Positions 33,537 to 42,672 of a stretch of 64,000 nucleotides of DNA are shown here, piece after piece. Location: NCBI GenBank assembly GCA_013204555.1, contig JABMNO010000033.1, positions 1 through 64,000 on the forward strand, written 5' to 3'. The translations under genes were made by a program, and so were the position numbers. Below the pieces are notes generated by a model, which saw nothing but the letters and a program-made list of their open reading frames with translations, made no database searches and had not been told where the DNA came from. The stretch comes from Chloroflexota bacterium (GTDB lineage: Bacteria; Chloroflexota; Dehalococcoidia; Lucifugimonadales; Lucifugimonadaceae). Position 1 is the stretch's first letter; each line of letters begins with the position of its first letter.

Positions 33537-34667
33537 CTACACCGCATACGCCACCGAGCCGTCGGTTCTGAGCGGGTTAACTGCTGGAAGGTCGCGTGGC
33601 TCGTGCTGAGCGGATTTCAGTAGCTCCTCATCAAGGACCACACCAAGTCCCGGAGTCTCAGGTACTGGAATGTATCCGCCTTCCCGCTTCAGGACGGTCC
33701 GGTAGATCTGGTTGTGTTCTGCCTCATCACTCATCGCGTACTCCTGCGTGAGGAAGTTCGGGATTGAGGTGTCCAGATGGACAGATGCGGCGGTGAGGAT
33801 TGGCCCAAGGTAGTTGTGGGTTACCACTGCGGAGTGGAACGACTCCGCAATTGCGGCGATTTTCTTGCACTGCGTCAGTCCGCCAGCAAGGCCAACGTCT
33901 GGCCGCACGTACTGTGGGCCGCCGTGTGTCAGCAACTCTCGGAACTCCCAAATCGTGTGCATGCGCTCGCCGTTCGCGACTGGAATTGTTGTGCGTCCGG
34001 CGATCTCACCCTGGGAAATCACGCTATCGATCTGAATTGGGTCTTCGTAAAACATAGGATGGAACTCAACGAGAGCTTCCGCCAGGGCGATTGAGACCAT
34101 TGGCGTCAACTTGCGATGGATCTCAAGAATCACATCCACATCCAGTCCCGCCCCCTCGCGCACCGCTGCCACCATGTCCCGGGTGTCTGAGATCAACCGG
34201 GAGTGGGTCATGGAGTGGAAGTTATCCGGCAGAGGATCGAGTTTCACAGCTGTGAAGCCTTCATCTCGAGCTTCGGCGGCACGTTTTCGTCCATCTTCAG
34301 GATCGGCGCCGCCCATCAAAAGGTGCAGCCTTATCGTGTCTCTTACCTTCCCGCCAAGAAGTTCCCATACCGGGGCGTCGAAGTGCTTGCCCTTCAGGTC
34401 CCATAACGCGATATCCACAGCGGCAACTGCGCCTGAGAGGACGGAGCCTCTGAACGGCGCCATGCGGTAGAGAAACTGTTGGATGTGCTCAATGCGAAGC
34501 GGATCCTGTCCAATCAGCCAGGGCCGGAACCGGGCAATCACCTCACCAACGGCCTCCGGGTAACCCCAACAGGCGGTCTGCCCGATGCCGGTTATCCCGG
34601 TGTCCGTGGTGATACGAACCACATAGGCTTCCCGAATCAGAAACGATTCGACACTCTCAATACGCAA
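33537..34667 (-). CDS. Enolase-superfamily dehydratase, galactonate-dehydratase-like
   Basis: A 376-residue mandelate racemase/muconate lactonizing-type enzyme. The capping domain (TDTGITGIGQTACWGYPE) is followed by DIALWDLKGK. In the barrel, AVKLDPLP holds the KxD-type position, VILEIHRK and FYEDPIQID hold metal-ligand positions, and ANGERMHTIWEF and VVTHNYLGP follow. This arrangement is close to sugar-acid dehydratases such as galactonate dehydratase; the true substrate is unknown. The start is TTG 34667 behind GGAG with a 7-base spacer. It is distantly related to the gene at 28258. Confidence 0.87.
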   Translation of the reverse strand: MRIESVESFLIREAYVVRITTDTGITGIGQTACWGYPEAVGEVIARFRPWLIGQDPLRIEHIQQFLYRMAPFRGSVLSGAVAAVDIALWDLKGKHFDAPVWELLGGKVRDTIRLHLLMGGADPEDGRKRAAEARDEGFTAVKLDPLPDNFHSMTHSRLISDTRDMVAAVREGAGLDVDVILEIHRKLTPMVSIALAEALVEFHPMFYEDPIQIDSVISQGEIAGRTTIPVANGERMHTIWEFRELLTHGGPQYVRPDVGLAGGLTQCKKIAAIAESFHSAVVTHNYLGPILTAASVHLDTSIPNFLTQEYAMSDEAEHNQIYRTVLKREGGYIPVPETPGLGVVLDEELLKSAQHEPRDLPAVNPLRTDGSVAYAV

Positions 34668-34698
34668 TGTACAGCTCCCGCAATGTCCAACTCACAAA

Positions 34699-34735
34699 GT
34701 CGTAGTGGCAGGTTTGAAACTTGCCTTACTACGAC
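34699..34735. repeat. Palindromic repeat, GGCAGGTTTGAAAC type, copy 1
   Basis: GTCGTAGT pairs with ACTACGAC, and an inner GGCAGGTTT pairs with AAACTTGCC. A second, shorter copy of the same core is at 48801-48824. It lies between divergent genes and has no T-run. Confidence 0.6.
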
Positions 34736-34871
34736 GATAGTAGGGAATCGCGAGGAGAGGTCTTCCACCGCCATTCCACCAGTTCCTTCAGGTTGGGGAT
34801 AAATAGCGTAGATAATGGCCCGGACGATATTGCAGTCGAATTCGCAAACTTTTCTACGGAGCAGCCGAGAT

Positions 34872-35621
34872 ATGAAGGTCTTGATCGTTGGCGGTGGTGG
34901 CAACGTCGCCACGTGGACGATGCCGTACATGCAAGAGGAGCACGAATTTCGTGTCCTGGATGTCAATCCGCCTCGCGTCGACGGTGTTGAGTATGTTCAC
35001 GGTTCGCTGACCGATCCGGGCGCGGTCAAAGAGGCGCTGGATGGTGTTGATACCTTTATCAACATGGTCATGAAGAGCCCGACGTCGTCAATATCGACCG
35101 ATCACACCGTCCAGGACGTACTGGATAACTATCCGGTGAACACGATGGGCCTCCACGTCCTGCTCAAGACGGCGCAGGAGGCTGGCATCATGGCTGGCGT
35201 ACACACCAGCACCTTCACCGTGCACAATCGACATCGTGAGTGGTACTCGGCTGAAGAAGAGATCCCGTTGGACGCACAGAGCGTCTATGGACTTACAAAG
35301 GGATTCGGAGAGTTGATCTGTCGTTACTTCTGCCGAGAGTTCGGTATGTCTATCGTTGCGCTGCGGCTGACTGGTCCCCGCAATCGGGAAGGGTGGATTG
35401 AGGGCAGGAAGATTCTCAAAGATGATCCCCGATTCCTACGGGTGGTTGATGAAGAAGACATGGCTTCGGCGTATCTCGCTGCTGTGAGAGTGGCAAACAG
35501 TCGTCGAAGTCGTTATGACGCGGTGTTTATCTCGGGCGACGAGACTGAAGAAGAAGTTAACGGTGCCAAGGGACGTGAGTTGCTCGGCTGGGAGCCTCGT
35601 GCTCACTTGAAAGTGAAGTGA
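34872..35621 (+). CDS. NAD-dependent epimerase/dehydratase family protein
   Basis: A 249-residue extended SDR. The Rossmann motif is VLIVGGGGNVATW (GxxGxxx variant), followed by an acidic DVNPPR loop. The catalytic tyrosine/lysine pair is in YGLTKGFGE. ATG 34872 is chosen because the Rossmann strand starts there; earlier in-frame codons add a basic, non-conserved stretch. The substrate is probably a sugar or sugar acid, which fits the neighbouring enolase-family dehydratase, but this is inference. The stop touches the start region of the following lipoprotein gene. Confidence 0.85.
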   Translation: MKVLIVGGGGNVATWTMPYMQEEHEFRVLDVNPPRVDGVEYVHGSLTDPGAVKEALDGVDTFINMVMKSPTSSISTDHTVQDVLDNYPVNTMGLHVLLKTAQEAGIMAGVHTSTFTVHNRHREWYSAEEEIPLDAQSVYGLTKGFGELICRYFCREFGMSIVALRLTGPRNREGWIEGRKILKDDPRFLRVVDEEDMASAYLAAVRVANSRRSRYDAVFISGDETEEEVNGAKGRELLGWEPRAHLKVK

Positions 35622-35623
35622 TA

Positions 35624-36085
35624 ATGCGAACGTTGACAGTCCAACACCAATCTAAGTACAGACTTTTGTTCCTGGCGCTTACCGGAATGATCCTCTTGCT
35701 GGCGGCGGCATGCAGTTCAGAAGGGGTTATCGAGTCTCCAAACCCAAAGCTGGGGGATGAGTTCACGTTATCGGTGGGAAGTTTCGTTGAAGTCGACGCT
35801 GGATCTGAACACCAACGGGTTGATTTCGTTGGCATTTTGGCCGATTCACGCTGTGCCGCGGGAGTGACTTGTATCACTGCAGGACAGGCGGAGATTCTTC
35901 TCGCGCTAACTGGCGAGGATGGTGAACGGCGCACCTTTCCGGTTAATGTCCCTCCGCGCGGCAGCGTCAATTCTGATCTGAATGGATTTCAGCTCAGGCT
36001 TGAAAGACTGCTGCCAGACCCCCCCCCTCTGGGCGTCGACGCGACTCTATACCGAGCGAAACTCGTACTAACGCGACTGCCCTAA
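35624..36085 (+). CDS. Small lipoprotein of unknown function
   Basis: A 153-residue exported protein. The signal ends in LLAAAC (lipobox), followed by a Ser/Glu start of the mature chain. The mature domain has a beta-rich pattern with two cysteines in the DSRCAAGVTCITAGQAEI motif. That motif is seen in a widespread family of small exported proteins, usually as DSRCP...CVWAG, whose function is not known. The start is ATG 35624; GTG 35618 would overlap the upstream stop. It converges with the epimerase gene, leaving a 19-base gap. Confidence 0.75.
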   Translation: MRTLTVQHQSKYRLLFLALTGMILLLAAACSSEGVIESPNPKLGDEFTLSVGSFVEVDAGSEHQRVDFVGILADSRCAAGVTCITAGQAEILLALTGEDGERRTFPVNVPPRGSVNSDLNGFQLRLERLLPDPPPLGVDATLYRAKLVLTRLP

Positions 36086-36104
36086 GCGGCCCTGAATCGG
36101 GCTG

Positions 36105-36917
36105 TTAGCCGGTTGGCAGAGCAGGTCCCGGCTGATCACGGTAGTCGTTGGGGTCGAATCTGTCTGATGAGCCCTGGGCTTTCCATCCGATTACGTCCTC
36201 GGCGTGCGATGTATCCCGCCAGCGGGTGCTGTTGTCTGAGATGGCATCAAAGATATCGAACTTGAGTGACTCTGGCGCGCTCAGGCAGGCATCGATCATT
36301 CGCACGGCGTCCATCTGGTCCAGATAGCCGGGGAAGTGGCGCAGCAGCTTGGGCGCATTGGTGTCCAGGACTGCGCCAAGCCGGATGTTGAGCATGGACA
36401 TGCCATGTTTGTCTGAGAACCAACGGGCAGCGGCCTCAGTGAACGCCTTGGCCGCTCCATACGGCGAATCTGGCCGCACCGGGTCTGTGTGATCGAGCAT
36501 CGGCCACGGTTTTTCTACTGAGTCGTAGTTTCCTTCGGCCAGTTCGCCATAGGGCGAGCCTTCGTACCACTCCCAGCCGCACATAGTGCTCCCGGTGCTC
36601 ATGTTGACCACACGAGAGATTCCGGCTTCCTGCGCGGCCCGAAACACATTGATGGTCCCCTTGACGGTGATATCGAGCGTGCCGTCCCAATCACCAATAT
36701 CATCTACGAACGCGGCAAGATGGAGCACCATATCGATGTCCTCAAATGCAGGGCGTATCGCATCGAGGTCGGTGATGCTAGCTTCGGTCGACTTCATGCC
36801 TTCAACGGCGCGTCGGCTCAGATTGCTGAACTCGTACTTATCGGAGAGGTGCTCGATGGCGAGCCCGCCAACAAGTCCACTGCCTCCGGTGATCAATACC
36901 CTTGGTTTTCCGATCAC
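36105..36917 (-). CDS. NAD(P)-dependent epimerase/dehydratase family protein
   Basis: An extended SDR of about 270 residues. It has the TGGSGLVGG cofactor motif, DMVLHLAAFVDD and a YGAAKAFTE catalytic segment with Tyr and Lys. It resembles uronate dehydrogenase/nucleoside-sugar epimerase-like members. GTG 36917 follows AGGAGA with a 9-base spacer and begins right before the Rossmann strand. Longer in-frame starts would overlap the upstream amidase gene. It is probably co-transcribed with the two amidases. Confidence 0.85.
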   Translation of the reverse strand: MIGKPRVLITGGSGLVGGLAIEHLSDKYEFSNLSRRAVEGMKSTEASITDLDAIRPAFEDIDMVLHLAAFVDDIGDWDGTLDITVKGTINVFRAAQEAGISRVVNMSTGSTMCGWEWYEGSPYGELAEGNYDSVEKPWPMLDHTDPVRPDSPYGAAKAFTEAAARWFSDKHGMSMLNIRLGAVLDTNAPKLLRHFPGYLDQMDAVRMIDACLSAPESLKFDIFDAISDNSTRWRDTSHAEDVIGWKAQGSSDRFDPNDYRDQPGPALPTG

Positions 36918-36933
36918 GAAAATCTTTCTCCTG

Positions 36934-38373
36934 CTAGAAGTTAGCAATTGTTGGAATGCGACCGGCCCAGGGGCGCGCCTCTTCGAACCGCGCTGAGGCG
37001 GCCAGGACGGTAGTTTCCTCACCGAACCGGCCAACGATGTGCAGGCCGACGGGTAATCCAGAGCTGGTGAATCCGGCGGGGATTGATGCCGCGGGGTTGC
37101 CGGTCATGTTGAACAGGTAGGTGAACGGGGTGAATCCCCAGTGTCGATGCGGAACAGCTTTGCCGTCGATCGTCTCCGGGTGTTGCCCGACCGGGAACGA
37201 CGGTGTTGCGAGCGTTGGCGTCAGCAAGATGTCGTACTTCGAAAAGAACTCCCGTACGTAGGCTCGGTAGACCTCAAGTTTTGACATCGCATGAAAAAGA
37301 TCGGCGGCGGTGAACGATTTTCCGTTCTCAAGACCCTCGATGAAGTAGTCGGTCAGTTGATCGCGATTGTTCTCCAGCAGATGTCCGTTGGTGGCAAAGA
37401 CACGCGAGTTGTAGATCACATCGAACGTGCGAAAGACCTCTTCGGGCGAGCCAGGCCGGAACTCTGGGACGTCTATGTTGCAGCCGAGACCTTCAAACGC
37501 ACGTGCCGCCGATTCTGTGAGTTGCCTGACTTCTGGATCGACCGCAACTCCTCCCAGATCGGGGCTCCATGCCACTCGAAGTCCTGAGATGCTTTCGTCC
37601 AGCGCTGCCATGAAATCGGGTGGAGCGGACTGGATCGCGTCCTTATCGCCGTCTTCAGCCGGTCCCGCAAGGACGCCGAGAAGTAACGCCGCATCCTTGA
37701 CGGTGCGTGCCAGCGGGCCACTCTGGGCAAACTTTACTGAGTGGTAGCTTGTCTCACCGGCCATGAGCCGGGGGATGCGGCCCTGAGTTGGCTTGATGCC
37801 GTAGATGCCACACATGCTGGCTGGAATCCGAATTGAGCCGCCGCCGTCGCCACCCTGGGCGATTGACGATATCCCGGTGGAAACGGCCACGGCAGATCCA
37901 CCGCTGGACGCACCGCTGGTCATCTCTGGATTCCATGGATTGCGGCAAGCGTCGCCAAGGCGGTTCTCATTTGTGCCGATTTGTCCGAACTCAGAGGTGT
38001 TGGTCTTGCCCATGATGATTCCGCCCGCAGCACGTATTCGGCGAGTGGCCAGAGAGTCGAACGTCGCGATTCGGTCTTTATAGACGAGGCTGCCTGCGGT
38101 GTGTGGGAGTCCTTCGGCCTCTTCCACATCTTTGATCGGTACCGGAACGCCGTGTAGTGGGCCGAGCGTATCTCCAGAGACAACCGACTTCTCGGCGGTT
38201 CTCGCGGTCCGAAGTGCTCCTTCAGCATCGACAGCAAGAAACGCGTTGAGTTGTGGGTTCAACTGGTCAATGCGTCGCAGGCCGTCCTCAACCAACTCAA
38301 CAGGCGATACCTCTCCACGCCGGACCAGTTCGGCCAGTTCGGATGCCGATTTCCAGGTGTAGTTGGTGCTCAC
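36934..38373 (-). CDS. Amidase signature family protein
   Basis: A 479-residue amidase. The catalytic triad is visible: Lys in VPIKDVEEAEG, the cis-Ser in the GASSGGSAVAVSTG region, and the nucleophile Ser in GGDGGGSIRIPAS. It would hydrolyse an amide to acid plus ammonia. It resembles GatA but lacks the GatB/GatC neighbours, so it is probably a catabolic enzyme. The start is GTG 38373. It is the second gene of a tandem pair with an equally long paralogue (10 bases apart). Confidence 0.92.
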   Translation of the reverse strand: MSTNYTWKSASELAELVRRGEVSPVELVEDGLRRIDQLNPQLNAFLAVDAEGALRTARTAEKSVVSGDTLGPLHGVPVPIKDVEEAEGLPHTAGSLVYKDRIATFDSLATRRIRAAGGIIMGKTNTSEFGQIGTNENRLGDACRNPWNPEMTSGASSGGSAVAVSTGISSIAQGGDGGGSIRIPASMCGIYGIKPTQGRIPRLMAGETSYHSVKFAQSGPLARTVKDAALLLGVLAGPAEDGDKDAIQSAPPDFMAALDESISGLRVAWSPDLGGVAVDPEVRQLTESAARAFEGLGCNIDVPEFRPGSPEEVFRTFDVIYNSRVFATNGHLLENNRDQLTDYFIEGLENGKSFTAADLFHAMSKLEVYRAYVREFFSKYDILLTPTLATPSFPVGQHPETIDGKAVPHRHWGFTPFTYLFNMTGNPAASIPAGFTSSGLPVGLHIVGRFGEETTVLAASARFEEARPWAGRIPTIANF

Positions 38374-38383
38374 TTACCGATAC

Positions 38384-39823
38384 CTATGAGTTTGGAGGGC
38401 GATGGTCCGCCCAAGGGTGTGCCGATTCGAATGCCGCCGCCGCTGCAAAGATGGCTGGCTCGTCTCCAAACGCACCCACGATCTGCAGCCCCATTGGCAA
38501 GCCGTTCTCGGCCAGTCCGATTGGTACCGTCGCCGCCGGGTTTCCGGTCATGTTGAATGGATAGGTGAACGGAGTGAAGCCCCAGAGCTTGTGTGCAACT
38601 GGACGACCTCCCAGCACCTCAGGATGTTGATTGATTGGGAACGCAGTTGAGGCAAGTGATGGTGTCAACAGAAGGTCGTACTTACTGAAGAATTCTGTTG
38701 TGTAGTGGCGGTATTGATTGATCCGAGCCTCCGCCATCCAGAGCTGTGCGGCGGTGGTCGCTTTGCCACCTTCCAGTCCCTCGATGAAGTAGTCAGACAG
38801 CATGTCACGATGATCTTCCAACATCTGCCCATTCACTGCGTAAGCACGCGAACGATAGTGCGCCTGGAACGTCCAGAAGACATCTTCCGAGTCTCCCAAT
38901 TTGAACTCAGGTGTCTCCACCGTTGCGCCCATCGCTTCGAACGCCCGCGCAGCCTTCTCGGCAGCGGCACAAACCTCAGGGTCCACGGGTGAGCCGCCTA
39001 GATCCGGGCTCCACGCGATTCGCATGCCCGATACCCCGCGCTCAAGCGATGCTACGAAGTCGGGCGGGGCTTCGTTGATCACAACAGGCTCGGCATTTGG
39101 CGATGGTCCGGAGATGACTTGCAGCATCATCGCCGCATCACGCACGTCCCGGGTCATTGGCCCAACATTGGAAAAACTGATCGGATTCCAGCTGGTAATG
39201 CCTTCATCTCTGCGAGGAGCGCGGCCCTGAGATGGCTTGATCCCAAAGATGCCGCAGATAGCGCTTGGAATTCGAACTGATCCACCGCCATCACTACCCT
39301 GAGCCAGCGAGGTGATTCCAGCAGCAACCGACGCGCCAGCACCGCCGCTGGACGCTCCGCTTGTGCAGTCAAGATTCCAGGGGTTGCGGCAGGCATCGCC
39401 AAGCCGGTTTTCGTTCGTGCCAATGTGGCCGAACTCCGATGTGTTCGTTTTGCCAATGATGATGGCACCTGCCTCGCGAATGCGGTGGGTTGGAAGGGCG
39501 TCGGCAGGGGAGACGTTGTCCTTGTAAACAAGAGAGCCGTTCGTCTGACGGACGCCTTTTACACCCTCCAGATCTTTGATAGAGATGGGGATGCCATGCA
39601 GTGGGCCGAGATCATCGCCATTCATAACGGCCTGTTCCGCCGCCTTCGCCTGCTCTAGCGCCATCTCCGGGATCAGCGTGAGAAAAGCGTTTAGTTTCGG
39701 ATTGAGCGATTCTGCTCTGGCAAGTGCGAGCAGCGTTAGCTCCACTGGTGATACGTGCTTGTTAGCGATCATCTCGCGCAACTTGTGCGCCGGGGTCCAT
39801 TCGAGGGCAACTGTGTCGGACAT
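38384..39823 (-). CDS. Amidase signature family protein (tandem paralogue)
   Basis: Also 479 residues, with the same triad: Lys in ISIKDLEGVKG, Ser in TSGASSGGAGASVA and Ser in GSDGGGSVRIPSA. The two proteins align along their whole length, which points to a local duplication followed by divergence. The start is ATG 39823 behind GGAGAG. It is not GatA of the transamidosome, since no GatB/C is near. Its amide substrate is unknown. Confidence 0.92.
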   Translation of the reverse strand: MSDTVALEWTPAHKLREMIANKHVSPVELTLLALARAESLNPKLNAFLTLIPEMALEQAKAAEQAVMNGDDLGPLHGIPISIKDLEGVKGVRQTNGSLVYKDNVSPADALPTHRIREAGAIIIGKTNTSEFGHIGTNENRLGDACRNPWNLDCTSGASSGGAGASVAAGITSLAQGSDGGGSVRIPSAICGIFGIKPSQGRAPRRDEGITSWNPISFSNVGPMTRDVRDAAMMLQVISGPSPNAEPVVINEAPPDFVASLERGVSGMRIAWSPDLGGSPVDPEVCAAAEKAARAFEAMGATVETPEFKLGDSEDVFWTFQAHYRSRAYAVNGQMLEDHRDMLSDYFIEGLEGGKATTAAQLWMAEARINQYRHYTTEFFSKYDLLLTPSLASTAFPINQHPEVLGGRPVAHKLWGFTPFTYPFNMTGNPAATVPIGLAENGLPMGLQIVGAFGDEPAIFAAAAAFESAHPWADHRPPNS

Positions 39824-39863
39824 TAATCTCTCCGCGTGGCAGGTGTGGGCAGCAGTCTAACGC

Positions 39864-39897
39864 GAAGAGCCCACCGGTGGCGGCCGGTGGGCTCTTC
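39864..39897. terminator. Strong terminator-like hairpin downstream of ftsZ
   Basis: GAAGAGCCCACCGG pairs with its exact complement (14 bp) around TGGCGG. On the plus strand it is followed by TTT; on the minus strand the T-run is weak. It lies after ftsZ and before the amidase genes on the minus strand and probably separates the two transcripts. Confidence 0.8.
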
Positions 39898-40007
39898 TTT
39901 CGTATCAGGCGGTGCGGGACACCGGGAATGGGGAGGTAGGTCTTGGCGCTACCCGCAACGCAGAAACGATCTATGTAGTTGTGGCGATTCCTGGTTCGCG
40001 TGAACTC

Positions 40008-41195
40008 TTAGTTCGCGTGGACCGGGTTTCGCAAGGCCCTTCGAGCCTGAGGGTGATGCCTCAGGAATGGAGGAACGTCCATCTCTTCGTTCGTCATCGA
40101 ACCAAGCTGCTCGGCCATCTCTTCCTGTGCCCTGGCAGTCTCTTCAGCGGACGTGAAGCCCGTTGCGACTACTGTCAGTTTGATTTCGTTCTCCATCTTC
40201 GGGTCAGTTGCCATTCCAAAGATGATGTTGGCCTCAGGATCCACTACCCGCTGAATTACTTCTGAAGCGGTCTGGACTTCTGAGATGGTGGCGTCACCGC
40301 CGCTCGTGATGTTGAAGATCACGCCGCGAGCGCCAGATATTGAGACATCCAACAGGTTGCTGTTGATGGCGTCTTCCGCCGCGATGATGGCTCGATCGTC
40401 GCCAGTTCCGTATCCAATGGACATCCATGTGGGACCGGCGTTGCTCATTATCGCCTTCACATCTGCGAAGTCGACGTTGATCTCACCGGCTACGGTAATC
40501 AGCTCTGCTATGGACTGCACGCTGCGGCGAAGGACGTTGTCGGCCATCCGGAAGGCGGACTCCATAGTCACTTCCTGGTCTAGCGCGATCATCAGTCGGT
40601 CGTTCGGGATGACGATGAAAGAGTCCACTTGCTCCCGGAGCCGTGCTATTCCTTCGTCGGCGACGTGCCTGCGGCGCTTGCCTTCAAAGTTGAACGGCCG
40701 TGTAACGACGCCTACTGTCAGCGCTCCAAGTTCCTGGGCAACTTCAGCGACGATTGGTGCGGCGCCGGTACCGGTACCACCACCCATCCCGCAAGCAATG
40801 AAGACCATGTCCGCGCCGGAAAGCACGTCTCGGAGTTCATCACGGCTCTCATCTGCGCATGCCTGACCCTTGTCAGGGTCGCCACCCACACCCAGACCGG
40901 CTGCGATGCTATCGCCGATTCGGAGTCGGGTCGGCACGTCCGAGCGGACCAGCGCCTGCTGGTCTGTGTTGACCGTAATGTAGTCAACCTGCTCCAGACG
41001 TTCTCGGTACATTCGGGAAACGGCGTTTGAGCCGCCTCCGCCTACGCCTACTACCTTTAGCTTGGCCTCTTTTATCTCAACGTCGGCCACAGTCAACCGT
41101 TCAGTGACCATATTTGTGCTCCTGGCTGCCACTTGTTCGAAATTACCCTGTGTGTCGAATCCCATCGCCACGTCGTTACCTGTAACTAGCGCCAT
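40008..41195 (-). CDS. ftsZ: Cell division protein FtsZ
   Basis: The tubulin-like GTPase that forms the Z-ring, 395 residues from ATG 41195. The nucleotide-binding loop is GMGGGTGTGAAPIVAEVA, with GVGGGGSNAVSRM in the N-terminal strand-loop. The C-terminal tail keeps a DVPPFLRHH-like peptide for FtsA/SepF-type partners. ATG 41195 has a GAGGGGG-type site, so it is preferred over the earlier ATG 41213. It is the last gene of the mraZ-rsmH-ftsA-ftsZ block. Confidence 0.97.
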   Translation of the reverse strand: MALVTGNDVAMGFDTQGNFEQVAARSTNMVTERLTVADVEIKEAKLKVVGVGGGGSNAVSRMYRERLEQVDYITVNTDQQALVRSDVPTRLRIGDSIAAGLGVGGDPDKGQACADESRDELRDVLSGADMVFIACGMGGGTGTGAAPIVAEVAQELGALTVGVVTRPFNFEGKRRRHVADEGIARLREQVDSFIVIPNDRLMIALDQEVTMESAFRMADNVLRRSVQSIAELITVAGEINVDFADVKAIMSNAGPTWMSIGYGTGDDRAIIAAEDAINSNLLDVSISGARGVIFNITSGGDATISEVQTASEVIQRVVDPEANIIFGMATDPKMENEIKLTVVATGFTSAEETARAQEEMAEQLGSMTNEEMDVPPFLRHHPQARRALRNPVHAN

Positions 41196-41222
41196 CAGTT
41201 CCCCCTCTGGCATCGCACCCGG

Positions 41223-42515
41223 CTAAACGCCAACAGGGGTGCCCGATTCCCGGCTACCAGCGAGCTTGCGTGGCAGCAAATTCCTAATTGAAGATTTGAG
41301 GCCCGAACCGGCCGACGGGGCCGAAGCCGCAACAAATTGAGACTTGCTGCTGATGTGACTCTCTCTGGGGAGGTTCCTCATGCCCCAGAGAAGTATTCCA
41401 ACGCTTGCTGCGAACTGAGGATCCTGGTTGTCCTCTGGAAGTCCTTCTGCGCCACGTGGACTGGCTACCCTCACGTCATGCTGGAAGATGTAGCGGGCAA
41501 TGGACGCAAATCCATCCAATTTCACTCCGCCACCTGTCAACACCAGCCGATTGATGTTGAGCTCTTTCACATGGGGCTCACCGATCTTCTTCATCAGGAG
41601 ACGAATCATCTCCATCGCCCGATCATTCATGAGCTGACCAACCTCGCGGCGGGTGATCAGCAGGGGCTCATCCATCCCCCTCGGGTTGATCTCAATCTCT
41701 TCTGAAGCAGTTCGCGCGTCTTGAGCCGCGCTCCCGTACTTCAGCTTCACTTCTTCGGCTTCCTGATGAGAAATATCGAACGAGATGGCCAGGTCATTTG
41801 TGAACTGGTAGCCACCCACTGGCAGGACCGCCGTGTGGACTATGGTGCCCTCGTGGAAAACGGCGATGTCAGACGTGCCGCCGCCTACATCAACGAGTAC
41901 TACACCCTCTTCTCGTTCCTGTTCGGTGAGAACTGCCTCCGCCGAAGCGATTGGCTCAACGACCAGGCCAGACACACCAATGCCTGCAGCTTTCACTGCT
42001 GCCTTGAGTGAATCGATGGGGTGCTGGTCGCCAATGATGGCGTGGGTCTGTACATACATTTCACCGGCATGCATGCCGAGAGGGTTGCGAACCCCGTAGA
42101 TGCCATCGAGGGCATAAGAACGAGGAATTACGTGGAGAATGCTGCGGCCATCAGCTTCAACATCACTGCTGGCGACCGATATGGCTCGGCGCATATCTTC
42201 CTGAGTTACTACCTTGACGCCTGATTTGACGTCAAAGCGGCTCCAGTTGTTGCGTGACTCAACGTGGCTGCCAGTGAGACCAATGTAGGCGCGGCGGATT
42301 GGCATTCCAGCTGCCTTCGACGCACTGCCAATCGACTCAAGCACTGCGGCGGTAGTCGACTGGGAGTCGGCAACCAATCCGCGATGAAGGCCGTTGCAGG
42401 GCGCTACGCCAACGCCCGCTATCTCTATGGAACCGTCAGATCGTTTGCGCCCAAGAATGGTGCAAACCTTGGTGGTTCCAATGTCTATTGCTGCTCTGTA
42501 ATCGTCTTGAATCAT
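41223..42515 (-). CDS. ftsA: Cell division protein FtsA
   Basis: An actin-like ATPase of 430 residues that ties FtsZ to the membrane. Phosphate-1 motif: AIDIGTTKVCTILG; phosphate-2: VLVDVGGGTSDIAVF; adenosine region: LTGGGVKLDGF. The C-terminus ends with a basic, amphipathic-like helix (SSIRNLLPRKLAGS). The start is ATG 42515 behind GAGG. It is the third gene of the division block and is followed by ftsZ after 27 bases. Confidence 0.96.
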   Translation of the reverse strand: MIQDDYRAAIDIGTTKVCTILGRKRSDGSIEIAGVGVAPCNGLHRGLVADSQSTTAAVLESIGSASKAAGMPIRRAYIGLTGSHVESRNNWSRFDVKSGVKVVTQEDMRRAISVASSDVEADGRSILHVIPRSYALDGIYGVRNPLGMHAGEMYVQTHAIIGDQHPIDSLKAAVKAAGIGVSGLVVEPIASAEAVLTEQEREEGVVLVDVGGGTSDIAVFHEGTIVHTAVLPVGGYQFTNDLAISFDISHQEAEEVKLKYGSAAQDARTASEEIEINPRGMDEPLLITRREVGQLMNDRAMEMIRLLMKKIGEPHVKELNINRLVLTGGGVKLDGFASIARYIFQHDVRVASPRGAEGLPEDNQDPQFAASVGILLWGMRNLPRESHISSKSQFVAASAPSAGSGLKSSIRNLLPRKLAGSRESGTPVGV

Positions 42516-42672
42516 CTTGCTACCTCACACATACAGGCCGCGGAGTCTCCGCAGGAATCCCGTCCTTGCCACGTTCCGTTATCGCTTAGCGACTCCGGCC
42601 CCCTCGTGACGTGGGATGGGATCTATTCAGGCTTACGCCATTTCTGCAGTTATTCCTCGGCTACTCCTTCAA

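Noticed and set aside
33335-33547. 70-codon minus-strand frame after the enolase-family gene
   Set aside because: It begins inside the previous gene, has no ribosome-binding site and matches no family; it is recorded only as gap content.
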